Source: Paratinospora sagittata
Taxonomy: Eukaryota > Streptophyta > Magnoliopsida > Ranunculales > Menispermaceae
Direction of reading: 5' to 3'
DNA: 64,000 nt
Assembly: GCA_035771175.1 (NCBI GenBank)
Contig: CM069610.1
Location: 19,562,001 to 19,626,000 of the forward strand
The position numbers and the translations under genes are program-made. Position 1 is the stretch's first letter, and each line of letters opens with the position of its first letter. The notes under the pieces are model-generated. The model worked only from the letters and a program-made list of their open reading frames with translations, was not told where the DNA came from and made no database searches. Shown piece after piece: positions 10,368 through 21,484 of the stretch.

Positions 10368-11817
10368 TGGAAAGGTAGAAATTCACTCCTCTACAAGTGA
10401 ACCTATCCAAAGGTGGGCGGCTCACACTTATCAAATCTGTATTGGACGCTCTTCCAACATATTTTTTGTCAGTATTTAGGGTGCCTGTGATGGTGGCAGA
10501 TAGAATTGAAAGGCTAATGAGGGACTTCTTAGGGGGGAATGACAATAATGGGCAAGGGTCACATCTTGTTGCTTGAAGCACTATTCAGAGGAAGATTGAG
10601 TTTGGTGGTTTGGGTGTGGGAAATGTTATTAATAGGAATAGGGCCTTGGTTGGCAAGTGGTTGTGGCGGTTTTCTCGTGATCATGATCAGCTTTGGAGGA
10701 GGGTGATTCGCAGTAGGCATGGCCTTCGGGACAGTCGCAGGGATGCTAGGCTTGCAAGTAGAACAACCTATAGGTCCCCCTGGAAATTTATTTCATCTGT
10801 TTACCCAACTTTTTTACCCTTGATTAGACTTAAGCTGGGGAACGGTAACTCCATTCGCTTTTGGGAAGACATATGGTGGGGGAGTGAAGCCTTTCAGACT
10901 ATGTTTCCTAATCTTTATTAGCGTTCTTTGTTTCATAATAGACCCATTTCTGACTTTTGGTCAAACTTAAGCCATGGGGGGGATTCTAGTGGGGGATGGG
11001 ATTTACATTTAGGAAGTCTTTTTTTTTCCCTCGGGGGGCACGTGAGATTGAGTCCCTTCTTAGCATTCTATGTGTTCTCAATGGGGAGAGTGAGAGGATC
11101 CTTTGGCCTTGGGATCCATCAGGTAGTTTCTCTACTAAATCCTTTCAGGACGCTATACTTGATGATCCAACTATTCTGTCAAACCCTCATTTTAATCTCA
11201 TATGGAAAGCACAAGTACCATCTAAAGTTAAATTTCTGGGTTGGGTGGTTGCCCATGAGAGATTGAATACTGGGGATATGTTGCAGAAAAGATTCCCGTA
11301 TATGTGTCCGTCTCCATCTTGGTGCTATCTATGTCATAATTATTCAGAATCTGTGGATCATTTATTTTGAAGCTGTCGTTTTTCTAAAAAGATATGGCTT
11401 AGGTGGTGCCATCATTTTCCAATTATGCATGGTGGAGTGAGTATGGAGGCTCAGTTCTCTCTTTTCCCTTTCCTTAACACCATTCAGGTGGGATGGAGGA
11501 AACATTGGCAGGTGGTTTGTTTGGCGGTGCTTTGGCCTTTGTGGAAGGAGAGGAATTCAAGGGTTTTTGACAAGGAGGCTCACCAGGCTGCTATTGTTTG
11601 GGAGAAATCCCATTTGTTAGCTCCTTTTGGGTAGGCAACAATTGTTTGTCTAAGGGATACTCACTAAGCGATTGGCTTAGAGGGTGGGGTAACATGGTTT
11701 AATTTTAGGGGTTGGGCCTAGGGCGGCTGAGTTTTACAGTTATACTGAAAACTGATGTTTCATACACATACAAATATATATACAATACTTTCTTGTTTCT
11801 TTTAAAAAAAAAAAAAA
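10368..11817 (+). pseudogene. 5'-truncated LINE (end of RT and zf-RVT) with poly(A) tail
   Basis: Reads through the C-terminal reverse-transcriptase region common to plant LINEs: LSKGGRLTLIKSVL, then GLGVGNVINRNRALVGKW, then LGNGNSIRFWEDIW. A zf-RVT-like module follows (PSKVKFLGW, LNTGDMLQKR, WCYLCHNYSESVDHLF), then LWPLWKERNSRVF. Stops at about 10574 (TGA for Trp), 10918 and 11368 (TGA) and a frameshift near 11030 show decay. The 3' UTR ends in CTTGTTTCTTTT and an A14 tail at 11804-11817. The catalytic RT core is absent, as expected of 5' truncation. No target-site duplication was recognised. Confidence 0.88.
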
Positions 11818-12840
11818 GGTTGCTCAAAATCCCTTAGAAGCCTTCGGACCTTTTTGAAGTTACTCTTGAACTCATTCAAGGACTGGGAGTCATTTATAAT
11901 CTATAAATTAGTGTCAATCCCCATTCTAATACTTGTGAAGACTTACAAATCAATGCAAGCTTCAATTTCCTCAAGAGAGCCTAGGGTTAGGGCGTCCTAT
12001 TAGTGTGAAAGTTGGGAATTTATTCAATCCCACTTCTTTCCTACCTCCAACCCATGGAGAACTAAGCTCTAGGTATGTAAAAGTAAGGGAACTCTTAGGA
12101 ATCAAAAACCCAACTTACAACTTTGTGTCGACACATTTGCAGAGGACTTAAAGAGTTGACGGATCTTACCTTCACACAGTGGGAATGAGATAGGTTGGCC
12201 CAAACTCCCTTGCGAGTTTATCTCCTTAGCCCTCTAAGGGTGTTCCCTTCAACGCCTCTCTTTTCTCACCCTCAAATATTTGAGAAAATAGAAAAAGAGG
12301 TTCAAAGCCCCCCTTCAGTTGTTTATTTATCACAAATCGCAAAGTAGTCGTCTATATCGACGAATTAGTTGACTACTTTTCTTTGGAGTCGATTACTTTA
12401 TGCCTTATGGTCATTTACATGTGTTGGGCTGAGAGAGGTTGCTCTGACCACTTCAGGCTTTTTAGTTCTGTAGTCGGCTACTTGTAAAAGTTGAGATTTT
12501 ATAGCTTCCAACCATGATCTAGTTGAGTACTAGACCCTTTTGGGTTGACCACCTGGCTTCCAGTCGACTTCTTGGCTTTTTATTGTTGGTTATAAGCGAT
12601 TCTAAGACCATTTCTCATCCCAAGTCCAACTCTTTTGATCCTTGCACCTAGTTTTATTGTTTTAGCACCCAAACATTGGGTTATCCACCTTAGTTCACTT
12701 TTCAAGAGGTCTCAAACACCTTAAATCATAATTTTACACAATCGCTTGGGCTCAAATTCAAGACATGAGGGGCATTTTACAAAGGAACTAGAAGGAAACT
12801 AAAGAAAAATAACAAAAACTTGATGGTTTTTTAAGAGATC
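11818..12840. other. LTR-like debris, probably minus strand
   Basis: No open frame. On the minus strand it has two TATA-like stretches and an array of GTCGAC-type words (12330-12570), which resembles the upstream half of an LTR. No TG/CA ends, primer-binding site or target duplication could be fixed, so the assignment is tentative. Confidence 0.35.
12330..12570. repeat. Array of AGTCGACTA-like dyads
   Basis: Variants of the palindromic word TAGTCGACTA recur over about 240 bp: GTAGTCGTCTA, TTAGTTGACTA, GAGTCGATTA, GTAGTCGGCTA, TAGTTGAGTA, CAGTCGACTT. Spacing is irregular (roughly 25-90 bp). The arrangement parallels the dyad arrays in the SIRE-type LTRs further right. Confidence 0.5.
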
Positions 12841-13062
12841 ATATTATATGTATTTTTGCTTTTTTTCCTTGACCTGGGGTGCCAAAGAGATTGAGAGAAA
12901 CAAAGAGGTCGAGAAAATGAGAAAGGAGAGTAGAATCCAAAGAGCCCTGAGGGAGAGTTCTAAAAGAAAAGACCAGTCTACATGTGTGATCTCAAGATCA
13001 AAGGTGCCCTTGCCTGGTTCAATTCATAGAGATTGATCTCAAGATCAAACGTTCCTTGATCT
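12841..13062. other. No gene recognised
   Basis: Short spacer before the LINE tail. The duplicated word TCTCAAGATCAAA (near 12990 and 13039) is the only local repeat seen. Confidence 0.4.
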
Positions 13063-13079
13063 AAGGTAGCGAAGTAATT

Positions 13080-13421
13080 TTGTTTTTTTTTTAAACGAAA
13101 CAAGAGTGTGTATATATTAATAAGTATAGGAAATGTACAAAAAAATACAGCAATGAGCTCCAAACAAGTATAGAACAACAAGAAGGATAAAAAATCCGAG
13201 CCAACAAGGCCAAGGCACAACCCAACACCCACAACAACCCAAAAGTGGGACTTTACAGACAATTACTCCAATTAAGCAACCAACTAGATAATGGAAAACC
13301 ATTTCCCCAAGAGGAAGCAAAAACCCGAGAGCTCGCTAAAAGCCTAATCTCATCCCATAACTATGCAGTGTTTTTGGGAGTCCTTGAAGACCCTAGTATT
13401 TTTCTCTAGCCAAAGTGACCA
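13080..13421 (-). mobile_element. Severely 5'-truncated LINE copy, minus strand, with target-site duplications
   Basis: On the minus strand the sequence encodes LWSLWLEKNTRVFKDSQK, the tail of the zf-RVT region, then a 3' UTR ending ATTAATATATACACACTCTTGTTTCGTTT and an A-rich tail (poly-T at 13082-13092). Imperfect 17-bp duplications flank it: 13063-13079 and 13422-13438, identical except for two positions, both containing GAAGTAATT. This fits target-primed reverse transcription. The UTR end resembles that of the plus-strand LINE at 10368-11817. Confidence 0.8.
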
Positions 13422-13438
13422 AAGGTGGTGAAGTAATT

Positions 13439-15180
13439 GAGAGAAGGGATTCTAAGTTTCATTGTCAGAGCATAAGAGAAGGAAGGGATCAATTGTAAGT
13501 GTGTTGAATCAACTTTTGTGCTCACATACCATTCAAGCAAACTCACATGCCTAGGGACATTAGCAGAGAAGAATGGAACCAAAAATAGGGCAAAAAAAAG
13601 AAGGTAGAATGAGATACTGATGGAAAATAAGATGTTGAAAGGTAGAGAGGATCAGGAATAGAGAGGGGCAAGGAGAGAAGCATCAATTGAAATAAGAGAA
13701 GTAAAAGTGCGGGTAGAGGGATAAGCGAAGTTAGTTAATTTTCCCTAATAATAAACTAAGGCAGGCTAGAAGAGGATGAAATCTATATAAGAATGGTATC
13801 TCTATAATGCAACACAAAAAATGAAGAAATAGAAAGAAAGAAGAGTAGAGGAGAAAACAAAAAAAAAAAATAGTATTTAATTCATATCGAGCCAGCCAGT
13901 AGAACTCTTCATAAAAAATCATAATCAAGTAGAGCAACCAGAATCCTGATCCTCTCAAATAATATCTACTGTATTTAAACAATTGAAATTTATATATAAT
14001 CAACAACTCAAAATCCTTTTACCAATTGATGCTTGTCATTCTCCCTGACTTGAAGCACTCGACTCTCGTGAGTTAAACTAATAAGAGGTCAAAAGCAATC
14101 CATGTGCTTTAAGTACAGGTTGTTGAATTGTGTACTTGCACTCTTCTGATATTGCATGCTTGCACAACTAATCATGACCACCCAAACATGTTCACAACAC
14201 CCTTGCAACCCTAATTGCAGTGGTTGCTTTTTCTGACTCTTAAATATCAATTGAAGAAGGTACCATCTTCTCGAGTGCTGTGATAAAGAGAGGAATAACA
14301 GACAAAATAGATATCTATTGTGAATACACCATAGAATAAATATGGCAGTAACTTGAAGGGCAACTTTGTAGCAATTGTGAAAACTAATGCAACAGAGGAG
14401 ACAAAGTCTTGATTTCGAATTCCTTGTAACTGCTTCACAACTTGCTTTGCAGCACAACTGATGATTAAAAACAAGTTGAGAGAGATGAAGATAGAGAAAT
14501 ATACGAGGGTAGAGCAGATTGAGGAGAAGCAAACTAACTCAAATACTGTACTGTATTTAAATAATTGAAATTTAGATAAAATTAACAACTCTAAACTATA
14601 TCTACTTATTGATCCTTATCATTTTCATGAAAAACTTACCTACTATAGATGATCAAACTAAAGAATTTAATTTCCATATTATTAGGAGTGTCAAGTTATA
14701 TTGGACTTGCACAACTAAAATTGGACTGCAACTGAAACTTCTATTCTGGGACAAGTATTTTTATTTGTTTGAAAACTGTAATAATTCCAATTAAACGAAG
14801 ACCTTCATTGGCTTCAATATCCATGCACTCGAATGCCTTTGTGATTTGCATCAGGTCATTTATTTCTTTGAAATTATTAGAACTTGGAACGAAGTTTATG
14901 CTGCTCAACTTGGCCAATTTATGGTTTGATTTTCTGTCTATCATTTTTATTTCCTCCCTACTTTTATTTTGGCTTTGTAAAGAAATCTCAAGCTTATATA
15001 ATTCATCCAATCAAATTATATATAGACTGATTCATTTGATCAGGTATAGTTCAGTATTGTCAAATTAACAATTATACTTGCATTAATTAGGACTTGTTTA
15101 AAATTACTAGATCACTTCTTTTGTTGGGACGTTTCTTGCTCTTGCAAACGTATGACCTACAAATTTTTTATGTTTTCCAT
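13439..15180. other. Unassigned AT-rich DNA with one diverged direct repeat
   Basis: No recognisable gene. About 70 bp is repeated directly at 13966-14040 and 14549-14622: TACTGTATTTAAA-x-AATTGAAATTTA, then CAACTC, then TTGATSCTTRTCATT. It could be the edges of an old insertion. The minus-strand frames at 14089-14588 and 14741-15010 have no family signature I recognise. Confidence 0.4.
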
Positions 15181-15190
15181 CCTTATCCAG

Positions 15191-15268
15191 GTTGAGCCAG
15201 CAATGGGAGCGGCATTGCTTGCGTGGACTTTCTTGATGAAACAATCAGCAAACAGAGTCAAAAGTTGA
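15191..15268 (+). CDS. Candidate terminal exon of a host gene (BadF/BadG-type ATPase, possibly N-acetylglucosamine kinase)
   Basis: A canonical acceptor (pyrimidine-rich run then TATCCAG at 15184-15190) precedes a phase-0 frame encoding VEPAMGAALLAWTFLMKQ and ending with TGA at 15266-15268. An AT-rich stretch like a 3' UTR follows. EPA-x-GAALLAW at the extreme C-terminus is what I recall for plant BadF/BadG/BcrA-type ATPases annotated as N-acetyl-D-glucosamine kinase; this is from memory, on 25 residues. No upstream exon could be found in 13.4-15.2 kb, so it may be an exon separated from its gene by insertions, a gene fragment, or chance. Confidence 0.35.
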   Translation, partial: VEPAMGAALLAWTFLMKQSANRVKS

Positions 15269-15689
15269 CAAGAGGCTGTTGTCATCATGTGCAATTGTAC
15301 AGTAGCTGGTTAAAAGAAAGTTGAAGCTGAAAATATCAGATTGTGATATATGAAAGAGAAGCTCAATGGCTAAAAGATGCTGCTTTAGTAAAAGTTTAAT
15401 TCAATTCCAAGATGTTCACCATTGTATTAGTCTATGATTTGTTGGAGTTGTTTTCTCGTCAATATTTTTATAGCTTGTATTGAATACTGATAAAGTAAGA
15501 AATAATAGCAAATATTTGCTTGTCTAATGTGATATTCACTCAGAAACATTCTTGCTGATGGCTTCATTAATTTTGATAGCTTGAAAATAAATTTAGAGAA
15601 TGATTCTTCTGCAGATCTCAGAAGGATGAATTCCCCAACTAACTTAATTATCTATGCCAGGCTTAATAGAAATAACTGCAAATATTTGC

Positions 15690-17324
15690 TTGTATCTAAG
15701 TGATACGACATGAATTTCTAGCATGACAGCAAATCCTTGCATTTCTCTCGTAAGAAAGAGGCATTGGGGATTGACGATACACGCAGAACAAGATTTTTAT
15801 GTTTTTTTGCCAAGAGGAAGTACTATAATATAGACACAAAACCATCATACAAGAGCCAGATTGGCAAAAAAATCTTTCCAAATACAAGAGCCAGGATTTG
15901 GCGTTTTGCTGCGGGCCTCCAAGGACTCGAGTATTGTGGATGATAGGCTCAATGGGAGCCAAAAATTCAAGGTGTCTGTTAAGGGCTTGGATTACTGACA
16001 GTGAGACAGAATAGTTATCTCATGTAGGAACTCCTTAATATTTTCCATGGCATAATAAATGGCTAGAGCTTCAGCAACTTCAACAGATGGAGTGACTCCA
16101 ATCCTGCACTATGAACTTCTCTGGCTGCTGACCAAAGTATCCAGCCAGTCCCTGTGATGTGAGATTTGGGATCTCTGGATGCATCACAGAAAAGTAGCCA
16201 CCTCGACCCATACGAGTTCTATCAAGTCTTAAGAGATTGGGCTTTGATGAATTCTGAGAATTGTCTATTTGTTTCCTCAATAATATTGGCAGGGGAAGCA
16301 GAACACCTTTGAACACTCTGGTTTCTTCTGGCTTTCCACAGGCGCCATTGGCCGAAACACACCCATTGGATGGCCGTGTCATCAAAGTTTCTGATCTGGG
16401 ACCATTGGAGCAGATTGTTCCAAGTTTGTGAGAATGTTGGAGCTGCGATGGGCCTGATGTCGATACTGTAAGGACTGTCGAACCAAAAAAAGCATTGGCG
16501 AACTTGCAGCTAAAGAAAATGTGAACGCTATCTTCCTTATTTGAGGTGCAAAAAGGACACCGACCCGTCTTGATGTGTCTCTTCTCTAGGAACTTTTGGA
16601 CTACTAGATAGTTGCTGCAACATCGCCAGAGGAAATATTTTAGTTCGCTAGGCACAGGGAGATTCCAGATTTGGCTCCAGTTTGTAGATTCCCTGCATGA
16701 ATAACTTGGTTCCCCATGAAACCTTCCTTCCACTACCCTGCTTTGTGCCAGATTTCGGGCTACATGATAGCCACTCTTCACCGAGTAAACACTAGATTTT
16801 GTGAAATGCCATAGCATTTGGTCTTGGCATCCGTACTTGCTGGTTGGAATCTATTTAATTACATCGATATCATCTTTGAGGAATGTATTTCTAAGTGTGT
16901 TGTAGTTCCACGACTTAGAAATAGAGTCAATAAGTTCTTCTACTCTTTCCAAATTACCAAATCTAGGAGACCAAACACAAAATGTTGAAGGGTTTCGGTA
17001 ACCACGGGTCCGACCAAATCTTTATTGATTGACTATTACCCTCTCGCCAACGGATTCCATGTTGGCTAATTTGCCTTCCATGCAGGATGCTCCTCCACCC
17101 CCAAGACAGCTGGGATCCAAGCCTAGCCTTCATGAAATCTGTTCTACTAAAATATTTTGCATTTAATAGCCTGTTGAGGAGGGAATCTGGATTGATCAAT
17201 AAACACCAACATTGTTTACCCAGAAGTGCAGCATTCATGCATTCCAAGTCTCTAACATCCAATCCACCAATGTTTTTCCCATTAGGTAACTTCCACCATT
17301 TACACCAATGGATGCCTTTATTAT
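15690..17324 (-). pseudogene. LINE fragment on the minus strand (end of RT, zf-RVT, RNase H)
   Basis: From right to left on the minus strand: KGIHWCKWWKLPNGKNIGG and DVRDLECMNAALLGKQCW (RT C-terminus, 17324-16963). Then comes a zf-RVT module with FLWRCCSNYL and CPFCTSNKEDSVHIFFSC (16817-16480). An RNase H-like domain with PSVEVAEALAIYYAMENIKE (about 16080-16000) leads to the end near 15690. Stops and frameshifts occur throughout, for example a stop after ILSHCQ near 15990. The right edge meets the left LTR of element A1 at 17325, and the remainder of the LINE is not seen beyond A1, so a deletion probably followed. No poly(A) tail is visible on the left. Confidence 0.85.
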
Positions 17325-18850
17325 TGTAGGACCAATGACCCTCACGCTTTGGATTTTGATGATTACAAACAACATGGATATCAATTTCAATTTATTGTTT
17401 CTAAGTGTTACAACTAGTACATCAACAGTATAAATGATCATGATCAAGATCAAGCTCAAGACATAAAGACAAATTTCTCTATGTAATGTATTTTTAGTTT
17501 GATCTTACGTTGTATGATTTCCTTTAGTATCTCTCAGCAAGATCATTTTCAAAATATTCACGTTTTTCCAAAATGATTTGATCTTTAACTTGATTTTACC
17601 AAATTGGCTTTCCAAACGCTTTTAAACTTGTTCTTAGCATTTTGAATGATTCAAATGTTTTCAATCATGTGTCAAAATGGTTTTAAGTCATTGGAGTTGT
17701 CTTTGATTTTCAAAAGCATAAATTTTTAAGTGATCAAGGCCTATAGCGTGCTAGTAGCATGCTGGGAAATTTCCAAGTCTATAAAAAAGTGACCCAACAC
17801 GCTGAAGAGCCCATCCTTCAAGTTGCGGCTCTCGGTCGCTTTGGCCAACGTGCTAGGACAGCTAGGTCAGCGCGCTAGCCAGTTAAAGCCTAGAAAATGA
17901 TGGGTCTTGGGTTTGTGACCCAACATGCTGGAACAGTATGGCCAGTGCATTAGAGACCATAGGGACAAAAAATGTTGGTTTTTTGGGAAACCCGCCAGCG
18001 CTAAAGAAGATGCCAGCGCGCTAGCCAAGCTTATCAGAGCATACTACCAGTCTGGGTTTCTCGAAAGCTACGTGTACGGTTTCTTTCCCCTTTCGTGCTA
18101 CGCCTTTTTTTCATGATTCTTAATGTTCTTCTTCATCTTTCTTTGGTAAAAAATCCCTTTCTTTGACTGGCAAAATTGAATTTGATTTGTGTGGTTTCTT
18201 GGAGATTGAAACCTTAATTCTAAGCTTTCTCTGGTTTCTCTATAAAAACAAAGTTGTGCTCATTTAAGAGATGCAACCCTACATGTTTTGCAAGTTAGTC
18301 GATTTTTCAAAGTGTTCTTTCTAACATCTTTACATCTTGATCAAGCTTATTTCAAATTTCATATCAAGATTTCAAAGGCTTTTGAAGATTTCCTCTTTTC
18401 AGCTTGTGCTTCAAACTTCATCTTCTTGCTGAGATATTCTAGAGGTTGTCAAAAGCCTCGTGTGTAAGTTTTGAAGTGTTTTTGGTAAGAGAACAACTTC
18501 TAATCTGTATTCTTATCTTTCAATCATTGTAAAGTGACTTGTGTCACTAGTGAGGTTAAGAAAGAGTGATTACGTTCTTGTAAAGGTAACTTACACTTGT
18601 GAAGTTAGTGTTGTAATTGGTTTGATCCTCACCCTCGAAGTAGGATCCTTAGTGGGAGGTTTTCGAAAAATCTTGATCAGGGAGATCAAGTTGTGGACGT
18701 AAACCTTGAGTGCCGAACCACGTTAAATCTAGTGTTCTCCATTCTTGTCATTTGCTTTACTTGCTTGTATTTTATATTTATTTTTGAAAGGTTAAAAACC
18801 TGCAACCCTTCAATTCACCCTCCTCTTGGACGTGTATCTGGGGGCCAACA
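17325..18850 (+). mobile_element. Left LTR of SIRE-type copia element A1
   Basis: The start TGTAGGACCAATGACCCTC aligns with the LTR starts at 19764 and 40599. The end is GGGGCCAACA at 18850, directly before a tRNA-Met primer-binding site. Inside: dyad words (GCGCGCTAG, CACGCTG, CGTGCTAG) at 17740-18030, a TATA box CTATAAAAAC (18240-18249), and the hairpin block at 18624-18721. About 1526 bp, in the range of the SIRE/Maximus clade. The right LTR of A1 is not in the window. Confidence 0.8.
18624..18721 (+). promoter_or_regulatory. Three-hairpin block in A1 LTR
   Basis: Hairpin 1 pairs GATCCT (18624-18629) with AGGATC (18642-18647). Hairpin 2 pairs CTTGATC (18672-18678) with GATCAAG (18684-18690). 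Hairpin 3 pairs GTGG (18693-18696) with CCAC (18718-18721). It lies downstream of the TATA box, so it should be in the transcript. Sequence and spacing are shared with the other SIRE-type LTRs here. Confidence 0.7.
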
Positions 18851-18852
18851 AG

Positions 18853-18866
18853 TGGTATCAGAGTGG
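18853..18866 (+). promoter_or_regulatory. Primer-binding site of A1
   Basis: TGGTATCAGAGTGG, two bases after the LTR end, is complementary to the 3' end of initiator tRNA-Met as in most plant copia elements (usual form TGGTATCAGAGC). Confidence 0.9.
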
Positions 18867-18902
18867 GTAAACCATCAAAGTATTTAACAATCTTTGATAT
18901 CT

Positions 18903-19763
18903 ATGGCAAGAAATTTTTTTAAAGATTACACTTTCGGCGAAGGTCAATCTACCCATAGGCCTCCTTTCTTTAAAGAGACAATTACCTACATTAGAAAACT
19001 AGGATGAGGTTCTACTTAAAAGCCCAAGTCATAGAGATATGAGATGTTGTGGTTAATGGATACCAAAACTATATATGAGTGGTGTCCAAAGGAGAAGAAG
19101 AGAGGGTTGTTGAACAACCAAGCTGTTAATATCCTCTTTTGTAGTCTCTGTAGTAAAGAGTTTAGTAGAGTGAGTGCTTGTGAGACAGCCCAAAAAATTG
19201 TGGCAATGACTTGAAGTCACCCACGAAGGGAGTCTTCAAGTCAAGAAGGCCATACTCCAAATGCTTGTGGAGAAGTATGAAACGTATAGGATGTTAGAGA
19301 CCGAGACCATTGCCAAAGCCATTGCTAGGTTCACAAAGAACCTAAATGAGATGAAGACACTTGGGAAAGTGTATGACCAAGAGGAAACCGTTAGGAAATT
19401 TTGAGAGGTATTCCTAAAATGTGGAACCCAAAGTCACTGCGATTGAAGAAGCAAAGAACTTGGTTGAATATACGTTTGACGAGTTGTGTGGTTCTCTCAT
19501 GGTCCATGAGTTAAAACTCAAGGAAAATCAATCCCAATCTAAGGTAGAGGATAAAAAGAAGAAAAACTTAGCTCTTAATGCTGAAACCGATTCCGAAGAG
19601 TCAACCGAAAATGAGGCAACCCATGATGAGGTTGCTATCTTGTCTAGGAAGCTCAACCGTTTCATGAAGAAGAAGGGAAAGGCTAGCTAAACACCTAAAT
19701 TCCACAAAGGAAATTTTTTTTGAGCCAAGCCTAGTGAGTTAATATGTTTTGATTATAACAAAC
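18903..19763 (+). pseudogene. A1 gag, N-terminal part, split by element A2
   Basis: Starts ATGGCAAGAA and follows the SIRE-type gag seen in A2 and C: FTKNLNEMKTLGKVYDQEE, then KVTAIEEAKNLVEYTFDELCGSLMVHE, then SRKLNRFMKKKGKA, reaching the start of the zinc knuckle where A2 inserted. Several stops (TGA, TAG) and frameshifts are present. The longest open piece is 19421-19690. The gag continues at 52616 on the other side of A2, with CAAAC (19759-19763 and 52611-52615) duplicated. Confidence 0.85.
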
Positions 19764-20214
19764 TATTAAACCAAGGTCCCTTGTGGTCAAAATTCGATGG
19801 TGAATTTTGATGATTACAAACAATATGTTTACTTAACCTCAGTTTGTGTCTTCAAGCTATAATCTTTCAGATATGATTACAAAGAATCAACCAAGAAGAT
19901 GAGACAATCAAAGATGACTCAAAGCTAAAAGATGATGCCGTAAAAGCTCAAGACCAACCTCATAGTCATCAATTGAAGATCTTGTAGAAGTCATTTTAGA
20001 GTCGGTCTTCCAATAAAAGAATATTCCATTTCCTTAGAATAGTCGTAATATTTTTCTAAGATGATTTGATTGCATAAATGTTTTTCAAATGCTTTAGAAT
20101 GGTTTTCAAAGTCTTCAGAATGATTTGATTTCTTAAACATTTCATTTGAAATCATTTGGACATGGTTGTAGTGCTTTTGTGTTTTAATTTAAAAAAAGTC
20201 ATAATTTTTCAGAA

Positions 20215-20640
20215 GGGCTATGGCGTGCTATAGGGTCCTATAACCCCGCTGTTCCCATGTTTTAGAATTTCAGAATTTCTGTCTATTTATGTTATAGCTT
20301 GCTATACCTTTCTATAGCGCACTATTAGTCCATCTAAGAAATTCTAAAATTTTCATCGCTTAAGTTATAGCTCGCTATTGTCTTGAATAGCTCAATATTG
20401 GTTATCTGATGAAAATCCCATTTTTTAGTAACTTACGTTATAACCCATTATAGGCTGCTACAGCTTGCTATAGAGCTGTGACTGAGGAACCCAACTCTCG
20501 AGTTTTTGACACAGCGCCCTCTTACAAGGACTATAACCCACTATAAAGGTAGAACAATTCAAATTGCTCAGTTGCGCTGTAAGTGCTATAGCACGCTATA
20601 GGACTCTATAGGGCGCCATACCAACCCTGTAAGTGAAAAC
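20215..20640. repeat. CTATAG/GCGCTATAG dyad array in the A2 left LTR
   Basis: Repeated half-palindromic words around CTATAG and GCTATA: GCGTGCTATAGGG, TTATAGCTTGCTATACC, CTATAGCGCACTATT, TATAGCTCGCTATTG, CTATAGAGC, CACGCTATAGGACTCTATAGGG. Units are irregularly spaced by 20-50 bp. They lie about 440 bp into the LTR, upstream of the TATA-like TATTTAAAC at 20839-20847. Confidence 0.75.
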
Positions 20641-21484
20641 TGACAAGTCTGGGTTTTTGAATGTTGAGTGAACTGTTTCTTTCCTTGTTCGTGTAATACC
20701 ATTTTTTCATGATTTCCAACGTTCATTAGCAAATCTAATTAAGGAAAAATGTTATGGAAAAGCTGAAATGAAAATTTGAATACTCAAATCTTATTGGTTT
20801 ACCAAAACTCTAGTTTTTGAATTGAAGAGATGTTTTTCTATTTAAACAAGGGTTTGCTCATTTTGAAACTCATGAATGTTAACCTATGCGGTTCATCACT
20901 TAGCTCATCCCTAAATATACTGCGATAAAGTATATTTTGACGATCACAAACAAAGTACTTTTCGGTGCTAAACGTGCATTTATCAAGATTTCATCAAAGC
21001 ACCTAAGGAAAGCAAAAAGTCAAGGAACGACTCGATCAAAGAACTCAAAGCTCATATCCAACGGTCAAGTTCGTTTCAACTAAAGAACTTCAATGATTAC
21101 ATCCTGATTTCAAAATCACTTCACTAGGACGTTTTGATCAAGCTTCATGTCTACATCTCTCGATCAACGTTCAAGTAATTCAGCTCCGCGCAAAGCTCTT
21201 ATTGAAGATCTCATAATGAAGAGTTGGATTTAACGGTTATGAGAAAAGAGAAATACACAAAGTATTTAAGGTATATCTTTCTCTAATCGTTATTGCTCAA
21301 AATGTTTTTCAAAACCATGCATAAATCATCTACATATGTTTTTCTAATCTGCATATTTTGATTTCATGTTTTTACGGTATTTCAAATGATCTAATACTAT
21401 ATATTTAATTTGAAATCTATCGAGTTTTTATTTTCAATTATCGTATATTTTATCGCGAGTCAAAACTATTTTCACAGAGTCTTT

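Noticed and set aside
10336..10581. Minus-strand frame opposite the LINE start
   Set aside because: Shadow of the plus-strand LINE coding sequence.
12978..13320. Hydrophobic minus-strand frames that look like a membrane protein
   Set aside because: They are the 3' UTR of the truncated LINE read in frame; the T-rich sequence yields Phe/Leu/Val.
14089..14588. Two overlapping minus-strand frames (113 and 147 codons)
   Set aside because: Hydrophobic Leu/Phe/Cys-rich translation from AT-rich DNA, no family signature, no supporting splice or promoter context.
14741..15010. Minus-strand frame of 89 codons with a charged, helix-like sequence
   Set aside because: Plausible composition, but no recognisable domain and no upstream start context; left unannotated.
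17087..17329. Plus-strand frame of 80 codons
   Set aside because: Antisense to the minus-strand LINE reading frame.
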